Of a DNA stretch of 64,000 nt, positions 57,105 to 64,000 are shown one piece after another. The translations under genes and the position numbers were made by a program. How positions within the stretch are numbered: position 1 is the first letter of the stretch; every line of letters begins with the position of its first letter. Source of the DNA: Isoetes taiwanensis (Eukaryota > Streptophyta > Lycopodiopsida > Isoetales > Isoetaceae); assembly GCA_021234155.1 (NCBI GenBank), contig JAJEKV010000300.1, forward strand, positions 126,001 through 190,000, given 5' to 3'. Under the pieces are notes generated by a model, which made no database searches, was not told the origin of the DNA, and saw nothing but the letters and a program-made list of their open reading frames with translations.

Positions 57105-59050
57105 TTCTCTGTATTCTGCTGCCTTCTGGATTTCCGTAAAGCTTTTGACACAGTTCCAAAAAACAGGCTGTTTCAAAGGCTGAAAGTTTTAGGGCTATCA
57201 GATGATCTTATTTGGGCAGTTCTCATTCTTTATGAGAATGTTTTGGGCAGATTTAAGATGGCTGGCAAATAGTCGGAGGAGGTGATGAATACAATTGGGG
57301 TAAAGCAAGGCTGCCCACTCTCGCCAACCCTATTTGGTCTCTACATTGATGAGTTAGAAAAATTCATCAATACACTTGGTGGAGGAGGATGCGTGCTAGC
57401 TCAAGAGTGCATTCCAATCCTGCTCTATGCCGATGATGTTCTCCACGTCCACTGAAGGTCTGCAGAAACACCTATTGGCTTTGGATACCTTTCGCAAAGC
57501 AAGACAGTTGCAAATAAACTTGCAGAAAACCAAGGTGATGATCTTCAACACCTCCAGGCCTGTGATGCATCAAAACAGATTTTCCTTCCAAGGGCAGCCA
57601 GTAGAAACTGTTCCAGCCTACACCTATGTTGGAGTGGAGTTTTTCAGGTCTGAGGTTTAGTTTGAAAGCAGCAGCGCAGAAAAGGCTTGCTAAAGACTAC
57701 ACTTCATGGACTTTTATGGTGTCAATACTAAACTCCATTTGTTCAATACCTTGGTTAAACCAGCGGCTTTGTATGGCCCACAGATTTGGGCCCCTGATCT
57801 TAATGAAGATGAATGGAATCAATTCAAGAGGCTCCAAATATTAACGATGTCAAGAATGATCAGGGACAAACTCTCAGTTCCACATGACATAGTCTTGGCA
57901 GAATTTGCAGCCGATCCTCTAAAACTTGAAGCTGTGCTTATGGTGGTGTCTTATGTCCATCAACTCCAGTCTTTGGCTGATACACAAGAAGGCAGGCAAA
58001 GGCTTCCTCACTTGGATTCAGCTCATCCAAAGCATTGGCCAACTCAGGGAAAGATAGCTGGTTTTCTTGCACATGCAAACTGTTAAACAAAGTGGGCTTC
58101 TAAATATATCACCTAACAAAGTCATGCAGCTACCAAGACTAGTTCAGTGCCCAAACAATTGTCTGAGGCGTCATGAGGTAAATTTGAATATTTGTCACAG
58201 TTTAGAACATATGTATGTGGCAGACAAGTGGATTTCTCTTCGAAAGATCTAGCCACCAAAAGACAATTTCACAAGGACAATTTTTTGAATGTATCTTGAG
58301 ATGGTTTTCTTCGACGTCCTGGGCACTTAGACGCTCATTTGTCACATAAACTCAGGAAGGTATTGGGGCAGGGATTGAAGCTGGCCAGGGCAAGGACAGG
58401 GCACGTGAACAAGCATCTGTCAAATGTGCAATTTAGGGGAAGTGGAATCAGAACAACACTTTCTTTTCTGTGCCCAGCATACTATGAGATAAGAGGAAGG
58501 TACCACTGTCTTTTCAGGTCAGGGACCCAACCATTTTGAGGCAGCTCATGAACTTTCCAGACCAGAAATGCCTTGCTTTGTGTATACATGAACTCGCCAA
58601 GCTCAGAAGAAATTCACTCAAACAAAAAGATGCGGACTCAGAATTAAAGCAAACAGTGCTGACTTCTTTCTTAGTAGCTGATCCGGCACCATTAAACAGT
58701 AATAGGAGAAGGAAGTCAGAAGGGTCCACTTTCGCTGGGGGCAATCAGAATCAGAAAAGGGCCAAACAGGTTAAGAAAGGACAGCCCCGAAAGAAGGAAA
58801 GGGACAATAGGCATGTACAAAACATCACAGGCTTTTTATAGGCCCTATAATTTGTAGGCTACAGAATCATAGATAAACTTTATTTGCTAAGTTTTAGATG
58901 TTTTTTTTTTGGCTAAATTTAACTAGCATTTTAAACTAGGAGAATGCTCCTAGATGTTGCAGACTTTCTGTATTTATTTGGTCTCATTAATCCTATCTGT
59001 CTGCCGTAAAACATTAATAAACTCTTTATTTGCTTCCTTCCTTCCTTCTT
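57105..59050 (+). pseudogene. LINE C, 5'-truncated within RT
   Basis: Starts inside the RT at CCLLDFRKAFDTVPKNRLFQ. It then shows MNTIGVKQGCPLSPTLFGLY and IDELEKF, and the active site YADDV at 57426 with a frameshift just after it. Thumb sequence follows (QINLQKTKVMIFNTSRP, YTYVGVEFF, LFNTLVKPAALYGPQIWAPD). The C-terminal region after a decayed stretch at 58100-58500 reads FPDQKCLALCIHELAKLRRN and LKQTVLTSFL, then a basic tail KRAKQVKKGQPRKKERD. Stop at 58840. The 3' end TTTGGTCTCATTAATCC precedes an AAACATTAATAAAC box and a (CTTC)n-like tail. It is the same family as D and E by C-terminal alignment. Confidence 0.92.
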
Positions 59051-59289
59051 CCTTTCTTTCTTGTTGTTAATAGTATCATATTCGATCATCAGGTGCAAAG
59101 AAGTTGTTTGCTTTAATTCTGTGTCCTTCCTGATTTGGTTAAAGCTGGTCATGAAAGTTCCTCAGCTGCTGCAGTGCGGTTGGGTTCCATAAAAAGGAAA
59201 GAAGGATCTAATAACGGCTATGGAAAGACCCATAAGGGTCCACGAGATCAAGAACTTATGAAATTGAGGATCTACGAGGAGGGTAAAAG
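59051..59289. other. Unassigned DNA between LINE C and LINE D
   Basis: The plus frame at about 59135-59290 is open (VKAGHESSSAAAVRLGSIKR, then KEGSNNGYGKTHKGPRDQEL). It could be a host exon, or the decayed RT start of LINE D. I cannot assign it. Confidence 0.3.
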
Positions 59290-60822
59290 CCTCCAATACA
59301 CTCCAATAAAGTGTCGGGAGGCTTGTTGGATGAAATAAGCAGCACAATTGGGGTTAAACAGGGCTGTCCCTTATCCCCTACACTCTTCAGTTTGTACATT
59401 GAGAGCTGGAAAGCTTTGTAGCAGTGCTTGGAGGTGACGGATCCGCTTTAGCTGATGAATGCATATCCATCCTTCTATATGCGGATGATGTGGTACTTAT
59501 ATCCTCTTTCCCTGAAGGCCTTGAGCATCATTTATTGTCACTTGAAAAATTCTGCGTGCAAAGTGCAAAGAGACCGTAAAGTGAACTTGGACAAAAGAGC
59601 AGTGATGGTTTTCAACACGTCACGTGCTTGCATGCATCGCAGCCCCTTCTTTTCATGAATCAACAAGTGGGAATGTTCTCTCATTTAAGGTGTGCACTTT
59701 AAGGGTCCCGTCTTTAGCATGAAAGATGCAGCATATGCAAGACTCACAAAAGGATGCAGCGTATGCAAGACTCGCTTGCAATGCTAGAAAAGAAATGTTT
59801 CAAAGTCGATTTTCAGGATGTCCCAGCAAAGCTTCATCTTTTCAATACCTTAGACCAGCTGCTCTATACGGAGCCTTGATGTGGGGGATGGATATGGCAG
59901 CCAAAGAATGGGCTCAAATAGAGTCACTGCAAATTTTTTTTTCGTCCAAAATGATTAGGCAAAGCCTCTGTGCCGCATCCAATCATATTAGCAGAATTTC
60001 CAGCCACTCCTCTGCAACTGGATGCAGCATATTTTTTTTGCATAAAGTGCACCAACTTGGGTCCTCGCAGCAGGGCCAATGCGGGCTTCCATGGATTGCT
60101 CTCAAGTGTTCAAAAGAGTTGGCTGAAAAGGGAGTGCAAAAATATTGGTACGGAAAGGCATCACAATGGGCTGCCTCTTTAGGATTTGGTTTGGGAAATT
60201 GCCTCCCTTTCAATATAACAGGGCTGCAGCCAATACTGTGGTGAAACTTAGAGGAAAAAAGAGACTTCAAAAAGATAAGAATCAGCTCATACGGCATGAT
60301 CTGGAAGTTTCATACATATCAAGGACATGGTTAACTCCAAGTGATCTTCTCACCAAGATGCAATTTTACAGAGATCACTTCCTTGATATCAGTGAAGATG
60401 GTTTCATTGAGCGACCATATTTGAATATTCACCTAGCACATAAAGTGAGACATGCTATTGGCCAGCTCCGGGTCTCATCTCATCAGCTTGAGATTGAGGC
60501 TGGCCATGCTAGTAGACCCAAGGTGGAGTGTTCGAAGAGGATCGGCAGATTGTGTCAGTTGAATGTAATTGAGTCTGAGGAACATTTCATATTTACATGT
60601 CTAGTCTATTATGAAATACGGGGCAGATCCCATTGCCCGTTTTGGGAACCTACCTCTGTCTCCAAACTGATCACATATGAGGACCAGAAATGTATAGCTC
60701 TTTTCCTTCACCAAATGACTGTGCATAGAAGAAATCTGTTGAAGGAGCAAGCTGGGGAAAGGGCAGGACAGGAAAATGACCTTACACAAAGGCTGATCAC
60801 TCTCTTTCTCCAAGGAGATCAT
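59290..60822 (+). pseudogene. LINE D, 5'-truncated, with intact C-terminal domain
   Basis: Begins near GGLLDEISSTIGVKQGC and PLSPTLFSLYIE. The active site YADDVVLISSFPEGLEHHLL follows at about 59480. A decayed thumb (LFNTLDQLLY, IILAEFPATPLQLDAAYFF) leads to an open C-terminal portion from about 60240: KNQLIRHDLEVSYISRTWLT, DISEDGFIERPYLNIHLAHK and RVSSHQLEIEAGH. Its zinc knuckle has lost both first cysteines (GRLCQLNVIESEEHFIFTCL). The end, NDLTQRLITLFLQ, is the PIP-box-like region and passes without a stop into LINE E at about 60822. Confidence 0.9.
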
Positions 60823-62067
60823 GTTCCTTTGGTTTTTACCATTGAATCACCAAATACTCAAGTAGAAACTAAACCAATCGGCAGGATACTTGATTATCAT
60901 TTTGAGTTTGATCACTGCATGGACACGGTTTATAATGATGTCTTGAATTCTTACTTTCAAGGTATTGAGGAAAGGGACTCACTAGAAAACAAAGCGGCGC
61001 TTCTATCTCATGCCATGCTAGAAGCTTCTAAAGGTTGCTTTCTATATTCTGTCAGGGAATGCAAAGAACAGCGGGAAAAAGTTGGATCTATGCCTCAAAA
61101 TGGCTGGTATGAACAGGATTGTAAAACATTGCACAGGAAGTTGAAACATGCTTTGAACTTCAGCCCTGATATAGTACCAGAAATTAAAGCTGAGTATAAA
61201 AGATTGACACGGCGCAAAAAGAGGGCTTTCGAATCAAAAAACAGAGAACACATGCTAAATCTTCTTCATAGTAATGCTTCTGGGCAGTTTTGGAGGAAAT
61301 TGTCAGCTAGAAAATCAGATTGTCCTTTAAAAGATCTAGGGGTATCAGATGTTAAGAACCAACAGTTCTCTCAGGATGGGCTAGATCTGAGGCCTCAAGC
61401 TTCTACCTTTTTTATGGTCTCTCTCATTGGAAGGGCCATACAAAAGTTAAACACAGGGAAAGCAAAAGATTGTGAAAAATTACAAGCTGAAATGATTACA
61501 CATGGGGCTAAGACGTTGGCACCAATGGTTGCAGATCTGTTTAATGAAGCTATTTGCATTGGTTTCCCGCTGGTTTGGTCAAATAATGTTATAAAGCCTA
61601 TCCATAAGGCGGGTGATTCTATGAATCCTACTAATTATCGTCTAATTATGATTGGGCATGTGATGGCAAAACTGTATGGATCCGCGTTGGAAATGGTCCT
61701 TAGCGTTTTTGCAGAAAATCACAGCTTTAGAGCCAAAGGACAAGCTGGTTTCAGGAAAAACTTTTCCATAATCGATCATATTTTTTCTTTAAGGGCAATC
61801 ATTGAGGAAGCGAAAACAAGAAAGACTAAAGTTTATTGCTGTTTTGTTGATTTCCGAAAAGCCTCTGATACTGTTCCTCGGAACAGGTTGTTTCAGAGGC
61901 TCAAAATGTTGGGGCTTTCTCATGAGCTGATCTGGGCAGTGTTGACATTATATGAGAATGTAATAGGTAGAGTGAAAATAGATGGGCAGTTTTCAAAGGA
62001 AGTATTCAGTACAATTGGGGTTAAACAACGGTGTCCCCTCTCTCATACTATTTGGTCTTTACATTGA
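60145..62067 (+). CDS. Chimeric 640-codon ORF: LINE D C-terminus fused to LINE E endonuclease end and RT
   Basis: One uninterrupted frame joins two ORF2 fragments. Codons up to about 225 are the C-terminal domain of LINE D, ending TQRLITLFLQ. From GDHVPLVFTIES onward the sequence is the endonuclease end of LINE E, equivalent to SDHNPLHFSL in LINE B. The RT N-terminus and fingers/palm follow: FNEAICIGFPLVWSNNVIKP, KAGDSMNPTNYRLI, KGQAGFRKNFSIIDHIFSLR and CCFVDFRKASDTVPRNRLFQ. It ends at IGVKQRCPLSHTIWSLH just before the YVDD box, which sits in another frame at about 62140. Both parts are defective (glycine to arginine in the GVKQGCPLS motif, missing YxDD), so no active enzyme is expected. Absence of stops across 1.9 kb in otherwise decayed DNA is notable. 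The natural start codon is unclear, as the first methionine lies inside LINE D. Confidence 0.75.
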   Translation: MVRKGITMGCLFRIWFGKLPPFQYNRAAANTVVKLRGKKRLQKDKNQLIRHDLEVSYISRTWLTPSDLLTKMQFYRDHFLDISEDGFIERPYLNIHLAHKVRHAIGQLRVSSHQLEIEAGHASRPKVECSKRIGRLCQLNVIESEEHFIFTCLVYYEIRGRSHCPFWEPTSVSKLITYEDQKCIALFLHQMTVHRRNLLKEQAGERAGQENDLTQRLITLFLQGDHVPLVFTIESPNTQVETKPIGRILDYHFEFDHCMDTVYNDVLNSYFQGIEERDSLENKAALLSHAMLEASKGCFLYSVRECKEQREKVGSMPQNGWYEQDCKTLHRKLKHALNFSPDIVPEIKAEYKRLTRRKKRAFESKNREHMLNLLHSNASGQFWRKLSARKSDCPLKDLGVSDVKNQQFSQDGLDLRPQASTFFMVSLIGRAIQKLNTGKAKDCEKLQAEMITHGAKTLAPMVADLFNEAICIGFPLVWSNNVIKPIHKAGDSMNPTNYRLIMIGHVMAKLYGSALEMVLSVFAENHSFRAKGQAGFRKNFSIIDHIFSLRAIIEEAKTRKTKVYCCFVDFRKASDTVPRNRLFQRLKMLGLSHELIWAVLTLYENVIGRVKIDGQFSKEVFSTIGVKQRCPLSHTIWSLH

Positions 62068-63790
62068 CGAGCTTGAAAACTTTGTTCAGTAGGCAGAGAA
62101 GGCTCCATGCTTGCTTGGGAATGCATTCCAATTTTGCTTTATGTGGATGATGTGGTTCTAATCTCACCATCTCCTCAAGGGCTCCAAAAACATTTGGCTG
62201 CTAGAAGCCTTTTGCAAAGATAGAGAGCTGCAAGTAAATCTCCACAAGACCAAAGTGATGGTATTTAATACCTCTTGGAAAAATTGGAAAAATAACTCTT
62301 TTACTTTCCAAGGACAACCTGTAGAAATTGTTTCTACATACACCTACTTGGGTGTTGAGTTTGCGGGCCCTCTTTTTAGATTGAGGGAGGCTGGTCAGGC
62401 AAGGATTGCAAAAGGATATGTTTCTCTTGTACAGCTAGAAAAACAGTGCTACCAACTCATATGGGGAGTTGACCTACGAGCTGATGACTGTGGTCAACTG
62501 GAGAGGCTCCAAATTTCTCTTCTTTCTAGAATGATTAGAAGCAAACATTCTGTACGAGCTGAATTTAATGTGAAACCTCTGAAGGTTGAGATTGCCTTCC
62601 AAACAGTGACTTATTTACTAAGTCAGTGACTTATTTACTAAGTTACACCGTTTTGGACAATCATAAGAAGGTCAAAAAAGACTTCCCTGGTTGACATATG
62701 TGTCGCCTAAAACATTGGCAGACCAGGGTAAGCGCTGTTTCTCAAGGACATCTAAATTCTTTGAGGAGATGGGTTTCTCTACGGGAAATATCCCACCTTT
62801 TCAATACAGATGAATTTTACTCAGCAAGAAGTTAATCAGCTTATATGCCATGACTTGGAGTGTCTTTATGTTTCAAATACATGGGTAAATCCCGTCAAAG
62901 ATCTGCCTGCTAAAAAGAAATTCTATAAGGATAACTTCCTAAATATATCAGCAGATGGTTTCATCGTAAGGCCTGGATATTTGGATATTGATCTGCCGAA
63001 TAAAGTGAGATGCTCTATGGGGCAGTTTAGAGTGTCATCTTGCCAGTTGGAGACTGAGGTTGGTAGGGCGAAAAATATTAGTCGTGAAGATCGGAAATGC
63101 CCAATGTGCGGTCTAAACATGGTTGAGTCAGAAGAACATTTTATTTTTACCTGTCCAACCTACATCATTAGAGGCAGATATCATTGTCTTTTTAGAGACC
63201 TCACATCTCTACGACAGCTGGTAGAATATTACGATCAGAAATGTGTATCTCACTTTGTATATGAACTATCCCTAGAGAGGAAAAATATTCTCAAACAAAA
63301 GAATCCAACGGGCCTGAAGCAAACAGAAATAACTAATTTCTTTTCATCTGAGTCAAACAATGGTAAGGTGATAGTGGAGGCATCACAGAAGAGGAAGTAT
63401 TCTGACCCTAAAGGGGTGACTTTGGCCCCGTCGAAGAAGATAAGATGATCAGCAGCCATGAAACATAAAAGGTCTTTCCAGAAGAGGCCGAGCATCAAGC
63501 CAGGTCCTCTACCTGAGCCATTTCATCCGATCTCAAAAGGAGTAACTATAAAAGTGTCTGGAAACATAAGCAGGTCTTTAGAAGAGAAAACAAATCTGAC
63601 ATCACTTTATACTTTGAGCCCGTGGCCAAGAAGACAAACGTTTCTCGTTTTAGTTTTTCTTTTTTCGTTTTTAAGCAATATCTCTAGAAGGCTGCAAATG
63701 CACCCCTAGCTGGACATGATTGGTGTATATTTGGTCTCATAGACCCAAGTGGTCTCTCGTAGACGTTAATATAGTCTTTCTTTCTCTTTT
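60823..63790 (+). pseudogene. LINE E, endonuclease end to complete 3' terminus
   Basis: RT core is as in the chimeric ORF, then YVDDVVLISPSPQGLQKHLA near 62140 after a frame change. Thumb sequence FNTSWKNWKNNSFTFQGQPV and YTYLGVEFAGPL carries an internal deletion compared with LINE C. A 212-codon C-terminal frame (62810-63448) reads QEVNQLICHDLECLYVSNTW, GQFRVSSCQLETEVGRAKN and an intact zinc knuckle CPMCGLNMVESEEHFIFTC (C-x2-C-x9-H-x4-C). It ends with LKQTEITNFFSSESN and a basic tail QKRKYSDPK...PSKKIR. The 3' untranslated region ends GGTCTCATAGACCCAAGTGG, TCTCTCGTAGACGTTAA and a TTTC-type tail near 63775-63790. Best preserved C-terminus of the set. Confidence 0.92.
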
Positions 63791-64000
63791 GAAAGTGCTT
63801 ATGCCTCTGTTTTACTTTCTAAAAGATCGTTAGTGTCACTCCCTTGATATCATAAGGTTTTCTTTTCTTTGGACAGCAGTCCATCATTCCAACCAGTTGT
63901 GACACTTTCATCGACAAGAAAAAATGAAGCAATTTCTCTCTGCTTTAAGCCACTTGGGGCTGATGCTGTTTCTATTTTTGAGAATACTCCTCCCTTTTCT
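63791..64000 (+). other. Flank with a possible host exon running off the window
   Basis: After TTTGGACAG at 63879-63887, an open frame reads SPSFQPVVTLSSTRKNEAIS and CFKPLGADAVSIFENTPPF to the window end. The pyrimidine-rich acceptor and stop-free frame suggest an exon. I do not recognise the protein. Confidence 0.35.

Noticed and set aside
1-64000. CRISPR arrays, rRNA genes or bacterial operons
   Set aside because: None present; repeats are tandem or transposon-derived and genes have eukaryotic introns.

Overview
The window is a repeat-dense stretch of a nuclear plant genome. Evidence for a plant: exon-intron genes of plant type (chorismate mutase, an MRG chromatin reader, an RHIP1-like protein), Ty3/gypsy and Ty1/copia relics, a CACTA TNP2 transposase, a Helitron terminus and plant-type LINEs. 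The mixture includes a Merlin transposon and LINEs with pyrimidine-microsatellite tails. It would fit a large, repeat-rich genome such as a fern, another seed-free plant or a gymnosperm, but the sequence does not settle this. Nearly every protein-coding region is broken.

1-11.4 kb: a minus-strand Ty3/gypsy region. Protease and reverse transcriptase lie at the left edge, gag at about 1.25-2.4 kb, and a 1646-bp LTR with an initiator-tRNA-Met primer site at 9.74-11.40 kb. Between the primer site and gag lie two other minus-strand gene relics, each with its own TATA-like box. One is an unrecognised gene (2.64-3.88 kb). The other is a divergent histone H3 gene with a long N-terminal extension. The H3 gene is split by a nested non-autonomous LTR element (4968-8122) with 350-bp LTRs, a perfect 5-bp target duplication, a primer site and a polypurine tract.

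11.4-19.2 kb: a gag fragment of another LTR element, degenerate repeats, a CACTA TNP2 relic (13.1-14.0 kb), and a Merlin element (17.4-18.9 kb) with long terminal inverted repeats and a transposase broken by two stops and a frameshift.

19.2-33.8 kb: host-gene debris. It holds an intron-containing MRG pseudogene (22.1-23.75 kb), a LINE derivative with ORF1 but no ORF2, a chorismate mutase exon followed by a 480-bp tandem duplication, a GGAAC-rich foldback element and a Helitron 3' terminus.

33.8-42.3 kb: exon-like minus-strand segments of an unrecognised membrane-protein gene, a 254-bp tandem duplication, and a 5'-truncated plant L1-type LINE with a poly(A) tail.

42.3-52.8 kb: the most striking region. 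Two near-full-length LINEs, two tRNA-derived SINEs, a LINE 3' stub and a further LINE ORF1 lie head to tail in one orientation. Almost every junction is a (TC)n or (TTC)n tract, as if successive elements had inserted into the same pyrimidine microsatellite.

52.8-64 kb: 5' exons of an RHIP1-like gene, copia fragments with a 3' LTR start, then three LINE copies (C, D, E). D and E are fused in frame into a 640-codon ORF. The C termini of C, D and E carry PIP-box-like motifs. The window ends in a possible host exon.
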